From NCBI GenBank assembly GCA_903919975.1, contig CAIXKE010000038.1:1-64000 (forward strand): a stretch of 64,000 nt of DNA, written 5' to 3'. Source of the stretch: Akkermansiaceae bacterium. Its GTDB lineage: Bacteria > Verrucomicrobiota > Verrucomicrobiia > Verrucomicrobiales > Akkermansiaceae. The notes under the pieces were generated by a model, which was given only the letters and a program-made list of their open reading frames with translations, had not been told where the DNA came from and did no database searches. This document shows positions 18,370 through 28,476 of the stretch, one piece after another. Position numbers and translations under genes: made by a program. Within the stretch, counting starts at the first letter, position 1, and each line of letters begins with the position of its first letter.

Positions 18370-18635
18370 AGACAGTCCAAGAACAGACCTGCGTTTCTCC
18401 TTGCGCCATTGCAACGGCACGGGTTCACTAACGAAGTCCGCCTTGGCGGACGAGGCATAGAAACCTCAAGCTACGCGGTTGGCAATGACCGCAACCATTG
18501 CCGCCAACCCGACCCCAAAGGCCGGGGAGGCGGCGGCGCATGTCCAAGTCGTCCCCCACGGGGGTCGGCCAAAGGCCGTTGCGGTCGGCGTAGCTCGACT
18601 TTCTAACTCCCCGTCCACCGGAAGGACGCCTTAAT
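18370..18635. other. Intergenic stretch with two further hairpins
   Basis: No gene is evident. GTCCGCC-TT-GGCGGAC at 18435-18450 is a tight palindrome, and GGTTGGCAATG/CATTGCCGCCAACC around 18477-18511 forms a longer imperfect stem. Both look like additional repeat units at the left edge of the island. Confidence 0.45.
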
Positions 18636-18758
18636 ATGCCTCCTTCCGCGACACAGAATCTGTTCTGGAACCATCCCCTTGCCGTGGCCACATGCCCGGC
18701 GAGCGGCGTGGCTGGCCGGTTGTTCGCGCTGGAGCGTTTCCCGCATCCGCCGCATTGA
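18636..18758 (+). CDS. Possible 40-residue leader ORF upstream of the helicase
   Basis: The ATG at 18636 follows a GGAAGGA ribosome-binding-like sequence about nine bases upstream. The frame encodes 40 residues, and its TGA (18756-18758) overlaps the candidate TTG start of the helicase (18755-18757) in the string ATTGA. This could couple translation of the two. The product (MPPSATQNLFWNHP...) resembles nothing I know. It may instead be the original N-terminus of the helicase now out of frame. Confidence 0.25.
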   Translation: MPPSATQNLFWNHPLAVATCPASGVAGRLFALERFPHPPH

Positions 18759-21700
18759 CCCTGCTCGACAACATCACCAGCCTGCTCGGCGACGATCTGA
18801 AGCGCACCGTCACCCCCGGTGCCAAGCTCAAGATCGCCGCTTCGTGCTTTTCCATCTACGCGTTCGAGGCGCTCAAGGCGGAACTGGAGCAGATCGATTC
18901 CCTCGAATTCATCTTCACCTCGCCCACCTTCGTTCCAAATGACGTTTCCGACAAACTCCGGAAAGAGCACCGCGAATTCCACATCCCGAAAATGGAGCGC
19001 GAGCGCAGCCTCTACGGCAGCGAGTTCGAAGTCCGCCTTCGCAACGAGCTGACCCAAAAAGCCATTGCCAAGGAATGCGCCGACTGGATGCGGAAAAAAG
19101 CCACCTTCCGTTCCAACAAGGGTCGCGCTCCCATGCAGCAATTCGCCTGCACCAAGGGCGCGGAAAACGAGAATGTTTACATGCCCCTTCACGGCTTCAC
19201 CGCCGTGGATCTCGGTTACGAAAAGGGCAACGCCGTCTCGAATTTCGTCAATAAATTCGACGAGCAGCCGATGACCGGCACTTGGCTTGCTCTCTTCGAC
19301 CAGATCTGGAACGACCCCGATAAACTCGAAGACGTCACCGACAGTCTCTGCGAACACATCGCCTCGGTCTATCAGGAAAACTCGCCGCAGCGGATCTATT
19401 TCCTGATGCTCTACAACATCTTCAGCGAATTCCTCGAAGACATTTCCGAAGACGTCCTGCCCAACGACCTCACCGGCTATCAGGACAGCATCATCTGGCA
19501 GAAGCTCTTCAATTTCCAGCGCGATGCCGCTTCCGGCATCATCAATAAACTCGAAACCTACAACGGCTGCATCCTCGCCGACAGCGTGGGCCTCGGCAAA
19601 ACCTTCACCGCCCTAGCCGTCGTCAAATACTACGAGTTGCGCAACCGCTCGGTCCTCGTGCTCTGCCCGAAAAAACTCGCGGACAACTGGCTCAACTACA
19701 ACCGCAATCTCGTCACCAACCTCTTCGCCAAGGACCGCTTCAACTACGATGTCCTTTGCCACACCGACCTCCTCCGCACCCGCGGCGAGTCGCTCGGCAT
19801 GCCGCTCAACCGCGTGAACTGGGGAAACTACGACCTCGTCGTCATCGATGAGTCCCACAACTTCCGCAACAACAACCCCGGCGAGGAAGAGCGCGAATCC
19901 CGATACGCCCGGCTGATGAACAAGGTCGTTAGAGCTGGCGTGAAAACGAAAGTCCTCATGCTTTCCGCCACCCCGGTGAACAACCGCTTCACCGATCTTC
20001 GCAACCAGTTGGCGCTCGCCTACGAAGGCGAACCGGACCAGCTCCAGTCGAAGCTTCGTTCGGAAAAGAACATCGACGAAATCTTCCGCCGCGCTCAGAC
20101 CGCCTTCAACGCGTGGTCCACCCTGCCGCCCGAAGAGCGCACCGCAACCGCCATCCTCAACGCGCTCGACTTCGATTTCTTCGAGCTGTTGGACAGCGTC
20201 ACCATCGCCCGCTCGCGCCGCCACATCCAGACCTTCTACGACACCAAGGACATCGGCGAGTTCCCGGAGCGTCTCAAGCCGCTCTCCTTCCACTGCCAGC
20301 TCACCCAGCGCAAGGATGTCATCGGCTTCAATGAAATCTTCAACCGCCTCAGCGCGCTGACCCTCGCCGTCTATGCGCCGCTCGCCTACGTCCATCCGAG
20401 CCGCCTATCCAAATATCAGGACCTCTACGATCCCGACGGCGAGGGCCACACCCGCAACCTCAGCCAGATCGGCCGCGAGGAAGGCATCCAGGCGTTGATG
20501 ACCGTCAATCTCCTCAAGCGCCTCGAAAGCTCCGTGCATTCCTTCCGCCTTACGCTGGAGAGCCTCGAAGGAAACCATCAGCGCACCCTCGCGAAAATCG
20601 CAGCTTATCAGAAAACCGGTCGCGACGCCACTTTCGCCGATGTCGCCCCGGCCTTCGCCGAATACGAACCGGACGAGGACGATGCGATCCCCGTGCCCGA
20701 CAGCGACACCATCGGCTCGAAAGTCCAGATCAGTCTTTCCGACATGGATCTCCCGCGCTGGAAACAGGAACTCGAAGGAGATCTAACGATCATCGGCAGC
20801 CTGCTCGATGAAATGCGGAAAGTCACTCCGTCCGATGACGCGAAACTCCAGCACCTGAAGACCACCATCCTCAGCAAACTCGCCTCGCCCATCAATCCGG
20901 GGAATAAAAAAGTCCTCATCTTCACCGCCTTCGCCGACACCGCGGATTACCTCTACGAGCACCTCGCACCGTATTTCCTCGAAAACCAGAACCTGCACTC
21001 CGGCAAAGTCACCGGCTCGAACAGCCCGAAATCCACCCTGCCGAAGAGCTACGATTTCCAATCCCTGCTCACGCTCTTCTCCCCGCGCTCCAAGGAGAAA
21101 GCCGCCATCCTGCCCAAGGAAACCGGCGAGATCGACATCCTCATCGGCACCGACTGCATCTCGGAAGGCCAGAACCTCCAGGACTGCGATTACCTGATCA
21201 ATTACGACATCCACTGGAACCCCGTTAGGATCATCCAGCGCTTCGGGCGGATCGACCGCATCGGCTCGCAGAACAAATCCATCCAGCTCGTCAACTACTG
21301 GCCGGACATCACGCTCGACGAATACATAAATCTCAAGGAGCGCGTCGAGGCCCGCATGATCATCGCCGACGTCACCGCCACCGGCGATGACAACCCGCTC
21401 GACTCGAAGTCCAACGATGTCTCCTACCGCCGCGAACAACTCCGCCGGCTCCAGGAGGAAGTCATCGATCTGGAGGACGTAAAAACCGGCATCTCCATCA
21501 CCGATCTCGGCCTCAACGATTTCCGCATGGACCTCCTCAACCACGTGAAGGCCCACGGCGATCTATCGAATTTTCCCAACGGCATGCACGCCGTCGTTCC
21601 CGCCGCACCCGAGCGCGGATTGCCGCCCGGAGCGATCTTCGCCCTGCGGAACCGCAACGATGGCGTGAACATCAACCAGCAGAACCGCCTTCATCCCTAC

Positions 21701-22198
21701 TACCTCGTTTATGTCGCGCAGGACGGACAAATCCTCGTCAATCACACCGAGCCCAAGCGTCTGCTGGATCTCGTCCGCGCCGCCTGCAAGGAACGAGGCG
21801 AAGCGCTGCCCGAAGCCTATCAGCCATTCAACAAGGCCACAAAGGACGGCAGGAAAATGGAAACCTATTCCAATCTCCTCAACACTGCGATCCGCTCGAT
21901 GATCGAGATCAAGGAGGAGAAGGACATCGACAGCCTCTTCACCGGCGGCCGGACCAGCGCCCTGCTCAACACCATCACCGGCATCGAGGACTTCGAACTC
22001 ATCGCCTTTTTAGTCGTCAAGGAGGTTCCCAACCTTGGACTGCGGCAGCCTGCTGCCGCTTTCCCGGAGCCAGCCTGCTGGCCCGGAAGCCAAGGAACCG
22101 CAAAAGAAAAACCCGAAGGCTCTTCTTTCACCTCTCATTCACTCTCCGCAGCAGGCTGCGGAGTTCAAAGCGGCAGCAGGCTGCCGCAGTCCACGTAA
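18755..22198 (+). CDS. PLD-like/SNF2-type helicase of a restriction-like defence module
   Basis: About 1147 residues from the TTG at 18755, where family similarity appears to begin (TLLDNITSLLGDDLKR). An ATG at 18692 would add 21 residues. The first about 200 residues resemble a phospholipase D-like fold without a clear HKD motif. A superfamily 2 helicase follows: Walker A DSVGLGKTFTALAVV near 277, DESH near 365, MLSATPVNNRF near 404, and motifs V-VI TDCISEGQNLQDCDYLINYD and IQRFGRIDRIGSQNKS near 800-835. Its last about 55 residues are translated from palindromic element copy 2, so the ancestral C-terminus was shorter. It precedes a DUF4391 gene by one base. Confidence 0.8.
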   Translation: MTLLDNITSLLGDDLKRTVTPGAKLKIAASCFSIYAFEALKAELEQIDSLEFIFTSPTFVPNDVSDKLRKEHREFHIPKMERERSLYGSEFEVRLRNELTQKAIAKECADWMRKKATFRSNKGRAPMQQFACTKGAENENVYMPLHGFTAVDLGYEKGNAVSNFVNKFDEQPMTGTWLALFDQIWNDPDKLEDVTDSLCEHIASVYQENSPQRIYFLMLYNIFSEFLEDISEDVLPNDLTGYQDSIIWQKLFNFQRDAASGIINKLETYNGCILADSVGLGKTFTALAVVKYYELRNRSVLVLCPKKLADNWLNYNRNLVTNLFAKDRFNYDVLCHTDLLRTRGESLGMPLNRVNWGNYDLVVIDESHNFRNNNPGEEERESRYARLMNKVVRAGVKTKVLMLSATPVNNRFTDLRNQLALAYEGEPDQLQSKLRSEKNIDEIFRRAQTAFNAWSTLPPEERTATAILNALDFDFFELLDSVTIARSRRHIQTFYDTKDIGEFPERLKPLSFHCQLTQRKDVIGFNEIFNRLSALTLAVYAPLAYVHPSRLSKYQDLYDPDGEGHTRNLSQIGREEGIQALMTVNLLKRLESSVHSFRLTLESLEGNHQRTLAKIAAYQKTGRDATFADVAPAFAEYEPDEDDAIPVPDSDTIGSKVQISLSDMDLPRWKQELEGDLTIIGSLLDEMRKVTPSDDAKLQHLKTTILSKLASPINPGNKKVLIFTAFADTADYLYEHLAPYFLENQNLHSGKVTGSNSPKSTLPKSYDFQSLLTLFSPRSKEKAAILPKETGEIDILIGTDCISEGQNLQDCDYLINYDIHWNPVRIIQRFGRIDRIGSQNKSIQLVNYWPDITLDEYINLKERVEARMIIADVTATGDDNPLDSKSNDVSYRREQLRRLQEEVIDLEDVKTGISITDLGLNDFRMDLLNHVKAHGDLSNFPNGMHAVVPAAPERGLPPGAIFALRNRNDGVNINQQNRLHPYYLVYVAQDGQILVNHTEPKRLLDLVRAACKERGEALPEAYQPFNKATKDGRKMETYSNLLNTAIRSMIEIKEEKDIDSLFTGGRTSALLNTITGIEDFELIAFLVVKEVPNLGLRQPAAAFPEPACWPGSQGTAKEKPEGSSFTSHSLSAAGCGVQSGSRLPQST
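22035..22193 (+). repeat. Palindromic element copy 2, inside the 3' end of the helicase ORF
   Basis: Same orientation and ends as copy 1, except that the right end reads TCCAC in place of TCCAA. It is translated in frame as the helicase tail ([20 protein letters not shown] and onward), and the stop TAA comes three bases after the element. Confidence 0.8.
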
Positions 22199-22199
22199 G

Positions 22200-23030
22200 A
22201 TGTTCTCCTACCCACCCCAAACCCTGTTCAACCGCGTGCTCCCCAAGAGCAAGATCTACGCGCATGCCAAGCCGGGCCGGGCTGTGAAGGAGCTCTTCGT
22301 CTCCCGCATCGGCGAGATCGTCTGGAAACACAAACTCTCGCCGGAAACCCTCAAGCTCCCCGCCCGCCGTGGCATCACGGAAATCCAAGTCTTCGAGATC
22401 GCGCTGAAATCCGAGGAGTGCGAGACCGTCCTGCTCCGCACCATCGACAAGGCGATCCCATTCCCCATCCTCTTCCAACTCACCCACGCCGACCGCATCC
22501 GCTTCGCCGCCTCTTTCAAGCGCCCCAGCGATGCCGATGCCAGCCAATGGGTGATCGAGTCCTCCTTTGTCCTTCCGTGGCAATCGGCGACCGCCGAGCG
22601 AACGCCACTGCCCGTCGCCCTCGATCTGGCAGCTCTGTACGACCAGCTCATCCGCCGCCACATTTCGCTGGCCCCGCGTCCCGGTGAATCCATCCGCGAT
22701 CACGTCGCCCGCCATCTTTCCATCGAGGCGAAACAACGCGAAGCGCAACAGGTGGAAAGCCGCCTCGCCAAGGAAAAACAGTTCAGCCGCAAAATCGAGC
22801 TCAACCAGCGCTTGCGGGATCTAACGTGGGAGCTCTCCCACCTTGGACTGCGGCAGCCTGCTGCCGCTTTCCCGGAGCCAGCCTGCTGGCCCGGAAGCCA
22901 AAGAACCGCCGAAGAAAAGCCCGAAGGCTCTTCTATCACTCCCCATTCACTCAGCGCAGCAGGCTGCGAACCCCAAGGCGGCAGCAGGCTGCCGCAGTCC
23001 AAGGCGTCCTCTTCCATTCAACATTCATAA
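22200..23030 (+). CDS. DUF4391-like protein of the defence module
   Basis: 276 residues including a repeat-derived tail. The first about 215 residues fit DUF4391 as I remember it: FNRVLPKSKIYAHAKPGRAV near the start, IVWKHKLSPETLKLP, ITEIQVFEIALKSEE and a 'IDKAIPFPILFQL' core. A charged helical segment (about 175-212) precedes the tail. DUF4391 genes often sit between a helicase and a Mod-type methyltransferase, as here, but their function is unknown. The last about 65 residues come from element copy 3 plus AT-rich spacer. The start at 22200 is one base after the helicase stop. Confidence 0.7.
   Translation: MFSYPPQTLFNRVLPKSKIYAHAKPGRAVKELFVSRIGEIVWKHKLSPETLKLPARRGITEIQVFEIALKSEECETVLLRTIDKAIPFPILFQLTHADRIRFAASFKRPSDADASQWVIESSFVLPWQSATAERTPLPVALDLAALYDQLIRRHISLAPRPGESIRDHVARHLSIEAKQREAQQVESRLAKEKQFSRKIELNQRLRDLTWELSHLGLRQPAAAFPEPACWPGSQRTAEEKPEGSSITPHSLSAAGCEPQGGSRLPQSKASSSIQHS
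22843..23002 (+). repeat. Palindromic element copy 3, inside the 3' end of the DUF4391 ORF
   Basis: Same orientation as copies 1 and 2, with intact TTGGACTGCGGC and GCCGCAGTCCAA ends. It is translated in frame as [20 protein letters not shown] and onward, ending after 'GSRLPQSK'. The following 23003-23049 is AT-rich spacer with the ATTCAACATTCATAATTCAA motif. Confidence 0.8.
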
Positions 23031-23049
23031 TTCAAAATTCATCATTTCC

Positions 23050-24978
23050 ATGAAACTCCACACCCCGGACCTCACCGCCGCGAACGTCGAACGCATCGCC
23101 GCGCTGTTCCCTAACTGCGTCACCGAGGCGACGGATGAATCGGGGAAGCTCAAACGCGCCATCGACTTCGATTTGTTGAAACAGGAACTCTCCGCCGACC
23201 TCGTCGAAGGCCCGCAGGAACGCTACCGCCTCGACTGGCCCGGCAAACGCGAGGCGCTCGCCCTCGCCAACACACCCGTCGCCCTGACGCTGCGCCCCTG
23301 CCGCGAGGAATCGGTGGATTTCGAGAACACCAAAAATCTCTACATCGAGGGCGACAACCTCGACGCCCTCAAACTCCTCCAGGAAACCTACCTCGGGAAG
23401 GTGAAGATGATCTACATCGATCCGCCCTACAACACGGGGAATGACTTCATCTACGAGGATGACTTCACCGCCGATAAGGGAGCCTACCAACGCGGCGCGG
23501 GTGAAAGGGACGAGGCTGGCAACCAAATGATGGACGAGGATCGGTGGCGGCAGAATACGACGAGCAATGGACGGTTTCACTCGGACTGGTTGTCAGTGAT
23601 ATATGCCAGGTTACGACTCGCAAAAAATTTGATTCAAGATGATGGAGTCATCTTTATGAGTATTGATGACGGAGAAGTTTCGAATTTGAAAAAAATTTGT
23701 GATGAGGTGTTTGGTGAGCATCTGTTTCTAGCTAAATTCATATGGAAGAGTCGGCAGAATAAGGATAACCGCGCAACCAACGGAGCATCGACTGATCACG
23801 AATATGTATTAGCCTACGGAAGCTCAATCAGAGGATCTGATCGGGACCTTGCCAGTTATTCAAATCCGGACGGTGATGCTCGTGGTCTCTGGACCAGCGC
23901 AAACATGGTCGGCCTAGCAACAAAAGATAGAAGACCAAATCTTCATTACGACCTAGTCAATCCTGCTTCTGGTGTGAAATACGGATGTCCCAAAATGGGG
24001 TGGCGCTATGATCAGCGGACAATGGCGAGATTGATTCAAGAGAATGCCATTTTGTGGCCTGATAAACTTGATGGCCGTCCGAGAAGAAAAGCATTTGTTT
24101 CTGATCTCTCTTCTGAGAGAACAGGGTTTTCGTCTTTGGTTGGTAATGGAATTTATACCAGGAACGGAACAGCCGAAATAGAGAGTTTGTTTGGTGAGAG
24201 GGTGATGGACTTTCCAAAGCCAGTAGAGCTATTGCGAGAATTAGTATTGCAGGGTACAGATGGCTCTAGAGACATCATCCTCGACTTCTTCTCCGGCTCC
24301 GCCACCACGGCCCACGCGGTGATGCAGCTCAACGCCGAGGACGGCGGGAAGCGCCGCCACATCATGGTCCAGCTTCCCGAGCCCTGCGACGAGAAGAGCG
24401 AGGCATTCAAAGCCGGATACAAAACCATCGCCGAGATCGGCAAGGAGCGTATCCGCCGCGCCGGGAAGAAGATCCTGGCAGAGTGGCAGGCGAAGCAGGC
24501 CAAGGAAAAGCCCGCGCAAGGCGACCTCCTCAATTCAACATCCAACATTCAAAATTCAACATCTCCCCCCGACATCGGCTTCCGCGTGCTCAAGATCGAC
24601 AGCTCGAATTTCGCCGACATCCACCGCACACCGGACGAGCTGGATCAAAAGCAACTGGCCTTGCACACCGAGCACATCAAGCCGGAGCGCACGCCAGAGG
24701 ATTTGTTATTCCAGGTGCTGGTCGATTGGGGCGTGGATCTCGCCCTGCCGATCACCGAGGAAGTCCTCGATGGGAAACGGGTGTTCTTCGTCGATGGCAA
24801 TGCCCTCGCCGCGTGTTTCGACACCGGTCTGACCGACGAGTTGATCAAGTCCATCGCCGCCCGCAAACCGATGCGCGCCGTCTTCCGCGACGAGAGCTAC
24901 GGCGACGACAGCACCCGCATCAACGTCGGCCAGCTGTTCAAACTCCTGAGCCCGAACACCGAACTCAAGTCGCTGTGA
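23050..24978 (+). CDS. Type III-like DNA adenine methyltransferase (Mod)
   Basis: 642 residues. It should methylate adenine in a short asymmetric site and give recognition specificity to the Res partner. Catalytic motif [12 protein letters not shown] lies at about 123-132, and the AdoMet motif [15 protein letters not shown] at about 410-424, the beta-class order. Codons between about 23590 and 24275, spanning the region where the target-recognition domain lies, are visibly AT-richer than the rest, suggesting exchange of this module. Around residues 494-505 ([12 protein letters not shown]) a repeat-type AT-rich sequence is inserted in frame. The start at 23050 avoids a 69-codon extension through element copy 3. 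Confidence 0.85.
   Translation: MKLHTPDLTAANVERIAALFPNCVTEATDESGKLKRAIDFDLLKQELSADLVEGPQERYRLDWPGKREALALANTPVALTLRPCREESVDFENTKNLYIEGDNLDALKLLQETYLGKVKMIYIDPPYNTGNDFIYEDDFTADKGAYQRGAGERDEAGNQMMDEDRWRQNTTSNGRFHSDWLSVIYARLRLAKNLIQDDGVIFMSIDDGEVSNLKKICDEVFGEHLFLAKFIWKSRQNKDNRATNGASTDHEYVLAYGSSIRGSDRDLASYSNPDGDARGLWTSANMVGLATKDRRPNLHYDLVNPASGVKYGCPKMGWRYDQRTMARLIQENAILWPDKLDGRPRRKAFVSDLSSERTGFSSLVGNGIYTRNGTAEIESLFGERVMDFPKPVELLRELVLQGTDGSRDIILDFFSGSATTAHAVMQLNAEDGGKRRHIMVQLPEPCDEKSEAFKAGYKTIAEIGKERIRRAGKKILAEWQAKQAKEKPAQGDLLNSTSNIQNSTSPPDIGFRVLKIDSSNFADIHRTPDELDQKQLALHTEHIKPERTPEDLLFQVLVDWGVDLALPITEEVLDGKRVFFVDGNALAACFDTGLTDELIKSIAARKPMRAVFRDESYGDDSTRINVGQLFKLLSPNTELKSL
24531..24562 (+). repeat. 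AT-rich intergenic-type repeat in frame within mod
   Basis: The string AATTCAACATCCAACATTCA and its continuation AAATTCAACAT resemble the spacer upstream of mod at 23015-23049 (CATTCAACATTCATAATTCA). Here it sits inside the coding sequence in a linker and keeps the frame open. Confidence 0.55.
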
Positions 24979-25005
24979 AGACACACCTTGGACATGTCCT
25001 TGGAC

Positions 25006-25165
25006 TTGGAATGCGGCAGCCTGCTGCCGCTTTCAGATCCGCAGCCTGCTGCGGAGAGCCATTGGGGAGCCAAGGAGAAGCCAATGGGCTTTGCCTGTTC
25101 GGTTCATTGACACCCGGGCCAGCAGGCTGGCTCCGGAAAAGCGGCAGCAGGCTGCCGCAGTCCAA
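25006..25165 (-). repeat. Palindromic element copy 4, inverted orientation
   Basis: It has the same terminal inverted repeats, with one change on the left (TTGGAATGCGGC). The inner GGCCAGCAGGCTGGCTCCGG appears on the right side, so the copy lies opposite to copies 1, 2, 3 and 5. It occupies the mod-res spacer, 27 bases after the mod stop. Confidence 0.75.
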
Positions 25166-25186
25166 GGTTCACAACACCCATCTCCG

Positions 25187-28100
25187 ATGAAACTCAAATT
25201 CAAGCACCAGGCCTATCAGGCGGACGCCGTGAAGGCGGTCGTGGATTGTTTCCAGGGCCAGCCGAAATCCAGCGGCCTGAAATACGCCGTCGATCCGGGC
25301 GCCGCCTCACCCGCAGGTTTTGTCGCGCTGCCCGGCACCGAGCTTGAAGGTTTCGCGAACGCGTCTCTCTCGATTCCCCCGGCGGCCATCCTCAAGAACC
25401 TCCAGGAAATACAGCGCGAGCAGAAGATCCCGGTGTCCGATAGCCTCAAGGTCACCGACGTTTCCAAGCTGAACCTCGACGTCGAGATGGAGACCGGCAC
25501 GGGCAAGACCTACTGCTACATCAAAACGATGTTCGAGATGAACAAGCAGTTTGGCTGGAGCAAGTTCATCGTCGTGGTGCCGAGCATCGCCATCCGCGAA
25601 GGCGTTTCGAAATCCTTCGAGGTGATGGCCGAGCATTTCCTCGAACAATACGGCAAGCGCGCCCGCCCGTTCATTTACAACTCCAAGCAGCTCCATCAAC
25701 TGGAAAGCTTTTCCTCGGATGCCGGGATCAACGTGATGATCATCAACCAGCAGGCCTTCGCCACCCGTGGTGAGGATTCGCGCCGGATCTATCTGGAGCT
25801 CGATGATTTCCAATCGCGCAAGCCCATCGACGTCATCCGCAAGAATCGTCCCATCCTGATTCTCGACGAGCCGCAGAAGTTGGAAGGCGCTGCCACGGTC
25901 ACGAAGCTCAAGGAGTTCGATCCGCTGATGATCCTGCGCTACTCCGCCACCCACAAGACGGAACACAACAAGGTCTATCGGCTCGACGCGCTGGACGCCT
26001 ACAACCAGAAGCTGGTCAAAAAGATCGCCGTGCGTGGCATCGCCGTAAAGGGGCTGGCCGGCACCAACGCCTATCTCTATCTCGAATCCATCCGAACCTC
26101 GCCAACCAAGCCGCCCGAGGCGATGGTCGAGTTCGAGGTGATGCAGGGTGCCGGTATCAAGCGCACCCGCCGTGTCATCAGGAAGGGCGACGATCTGCAC
26201 GCTTTATCCGATGGGCTGGAGCAATATCGCGATGGCTACGTGGTCTCCGAAATCAACGCCAACGACGACACGGTCGGTTTCACGAATGGCCTGGTGCTTC
26301 GCGCCGGTGAAGCCGTCGGCGACGTCAATGTGTCCTCGCTGCGGCGCATCCAGATTCGCGAGGCGATCAAGGCCCATTTCGAGAAGGAGCAAAGGCTTTT
26401 CGCCAAGGGCATCAAAGTGCTCTCGCTGTTCTTCATCGATGAGGTCGCGAAATACCGGCAATACACCGCCGAGGGCGAGTTGCCCGGCGAGTATGCCACC
26501 ATCTTCGAGGACGAATACAAGCAGCGGGTCAACGAGACGCTGACCTTGGACGACACGCCTTACAACCGTTACCTCAAGGGCATCCTGGGCTCGCGCACGC
26601 ACAACGGTTATTTCTCACAGGACAAGAAGACGAAGCGCTTCATCGATTCCAAAGCCGCCGCGCGAGGCGAGAATGCCGGCGAGGCGGACGACGTGGACGC
26701 CTACGACCTCATCCTGAAGGACAAGGAGCGACTGCTTTCCTTCGAGGAACCCGTGCGTTTCATCTTCTCCCACTCCGCCCTGCGCGAGGGCTGGGACAAT
26801 CCGAATATCTTCGTCATCTGCACGCTCAAGCACAGCGACAACACCGTTTCTCGTCGTCAGGAAGTGGGACGCGGCATGCGCCTCGCCGTGAACGCCGATG
26901 GCGACCGTGTCGATGATCCGGCGATCGTGCACGACGTGAACGTGCTCACCGTCGTCGCGAGCGAGAGCTACAAGGACTTTGTCGCCGGGCTCCAGACGGA
27001 AATCAGCAAGTCGATCACCTCGCGTCCGCGTCAGGCAAATGTGGAATACTTCACCGGCAAGGTGCTCAAGACGGACAAGGGCGAGGTATCGATCACGCCT
27101 AAAATGGCGAAGCAGATCGAGTTCTATCTAATCCAGAACGGCTACGTGGACTTCGACCACCACATCACCGGGAAGTATCACTCGGCAAAGCAGGATGGTG
27201 TCCTGGTTTCCCTACCAACCGAGATCGCACCGTTCAAGGAAGGCGTCTTCGAGCTCATCGACTCCGTGTTCAGCGACGCGAAGCTTCCGCAGCCTGACGA
27301 CGAACTGCGGGCGAAGGAGAATCCGCTCAACGCGAACTTCGAGAAAAAGGAGTTCCAGGACCTGTGGCGCAGGATCAACCACAAGGCGATTTACACCGTG
27401 CACTTCGATTCCGAGGAACTCATCGCCAAGAGCATCAAGGCCATCGATGACGAGCTGAACATTTCACCGCTCCAATACGTAGTCACCGGCGGCGAGCAGA
27501 AGGACGAGACGAGCTACGAAGAATTGAAACACGGCGAGGGTTTCGTCGTTAGGGAAACGGCAACCGAGAAACTCCGCGCTTCTGCGCATTCGTCGGTGAC
27601 GTATGACCTCATTGGCAAGATCGCCGAAACCACGGTGCTCACGCGGCGGACGGTTTCCCGCATCCTCAGCGGCATCAACGTCGCCGTCTTTGGCCAATAC
27701 AAACGGAACCCGGAGGATTTCATCCTCAAAGCGGCGCGCCTCATCAACGAGCAGAAGGCCACGGTGATCGTTTCGCATCTTGAATACGACATCACCACCG
27801 GCGTTCACGAAATCCCCGAGATATTCACCCAGCGCAAGGAGGATCTGAGCAAGGGATTCAAGGCCAGAAACCACATCTACGACTACGTCTTCACCGATTC
27901 GACCATCGAGCGCAACTTCGTGGGCGAGCTGGATGCCAGCGCGGAGGTCGTCGTTTATGCCAAGCTGCCGAAGACCTTTTTCATCCCCACGCCGGTCGGC
28001 AACTACAACCCGGATTGGGCCATCGCCTTCAAACAGGACCAGGTGAAACACATCTACTTCATCGCCGAAACCAAAGGCGACCTGTCGTCGATGCAGCTCC

Positions 28101-28219
28101 GTGAAATCGAAAAATCCAAGATCGCCTGCGCGCGGAAGTTCTTCGCGAAAATCACGAACGAGCAGGTCCGCTACGAGGTGGTGGATGGATACGGGAAGCT
28201 GATGGAGCTGGTGAAATGA
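25187..28219 (+). CDS. Type III-like restriction endonuclease (Res)
   Basis: 1010 residues. Superfamily 2 translocase motifs are Walker [16 protein letters not shown] near 104, the type III-typical DEPQ box ([10 protein letters not shown]) near 226, YSATH near 253, and motifs [23 protein letters not shown] and [14 protein letters not shown] near 530-565. The C-terminal nuclease has a PD-(D/E)xK pattern, NPDWAI followed by IAETKGD, at about 943-965. Res and Mod together cut unmodified foreign DNA after ATP-driven communication between sites. The start at 25187 follows element copy 4. Confidence 0.88.
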   Translation: MKLKFKHQAYQADAVKAVVDCFQGQPKSSGLKYAVDPGAASPAGFVALPGTELEGFANASLSIPPAAILKNLQEIQREQKIPVSDSLKVTDVSKLNLDVEMETGTGKTYCYIKTMFEMNKQFGWSKFIVVVPSIAIREGVSKSFEVMAEHFLEQYGKRARPFIYNSKQLHQLESFSSDAGINVMIINQQAFATRGEDSRRIYLELDDFQSRKPIDVIRKNRPILILDEPQKLEGAATVTKLKEFDPLMILRYSATHKTEHNKVYRLDALDAYNQKLVKKIAVRGIAVKGLAGTNAYLYLESIRTSPTKPPEAMVEFEVMQGAGIKRTRRVIRKGDDLHALSDGLEQYRDGYVVSEINANDDTVGFTNGLVLRAGEAVGDVNVSSLRRIQIREAIKAHFEKEQRLFAKGIKVLSLFFIDEVAKYRQYTAEGELPGEYATIFEDEYKQRVNETLTLDDTPYNRYLKGILGSRTHNGYFSQDKKTKRFIDSKAAARGENAGEADDVDAYDLILKDKERLLSFEEPVRFIFSHSALREGWDNPNIFVICTLKHSDNTVSRRQEVGRGMRLAVNADGDRVDDPAIVHDVNVLTVVASESYKDFVAGLQTEISKSITSRPRQANVEYFTGKVLKTDKGEVSITPKMAKQIEFYLIQNGYVDFDHHITGKYHSAKQDGVLVSLPTEIAPFKEGVFELIDSVFSDAKLPQPDDELRAKENPLNANFEKKEFQDLWRRINHKAIYTVHFDSEELIAKSIKAIDDELNISPLQYVVTGGEQKDETSYEELKHGEGFVVRETATEKLRASAHSSVTYDLIGKIAETTVLTRRTVSRILSGINVAVFGQYKRNPEDFILKAARLINEQKATVIVSHLEYDITTGVHEIPEIFTQRKEDLSKGFKARNHIYDYVFTDSTIERNFVGELDASAEVVVYAKLPKTFFIPTPVGNYNPDWAIAFKQDQVKHIYFIAETKGDLSSMQLREIEKSKIACARKFFAKITNEQVRYEVVDGYGKLMELVK

Positions 28220-28239
28220 ATTCACTAACGAACCAATCC

Positions 28240-28310
28240 ATGCCCCTGCACCCCGCCGCCCAACAGATGATCCGGAAAGTCGAAGAGCCTTCCGGCAGGC
28301 CGGTGCATGT
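28240..28310 (+). repeat. 71-bp direct repeat, left copy
   Basis: This matches 29033-29103 with two mismatches. The right copy is the true 5' end of the gene at 29033. The left copy includes the same ATG and about 24 codons and then diverges abruptly. The two copies bracket the antitoxin and the decayed toxin. Confidence 0.85.
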
Positions 28311-28320
28311 CAGCGAAGCG

Positions 28321-28467
28321 TTATCCCAGTTCGATGCCAATGTCGGCCGCCACTTGCAGGGCGAAGGCGGGCACGGGGTCTGCCAGACGCGTGATGACTT
28401 CCCTAACCGGAATCCGCAAGTTGGCGGCGATTTCGTGGAGCCGCTGGACGACGAGCGCCTGATTCAG
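28321..28467 (-). pseudogene. 3' remnant of a PIN-type toxin gene
   Basis: Just downstream of the antitoxin stop, one frame encodes about 48 residues (QALVVQRLHEIAANLRIPVR, then EVITRLADPVPAFALQVAAD) ending at TAA 28321-28323. It resembles the C-terminal helices of PIN proteins paired with excisionase-like antitoxins, but no N-terminal part with the first catalytic Asp is present. A truncated, inactive toxin is likely. Confidence 0.4.
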
Positions 28468-28476
28468 TCAATGGGA

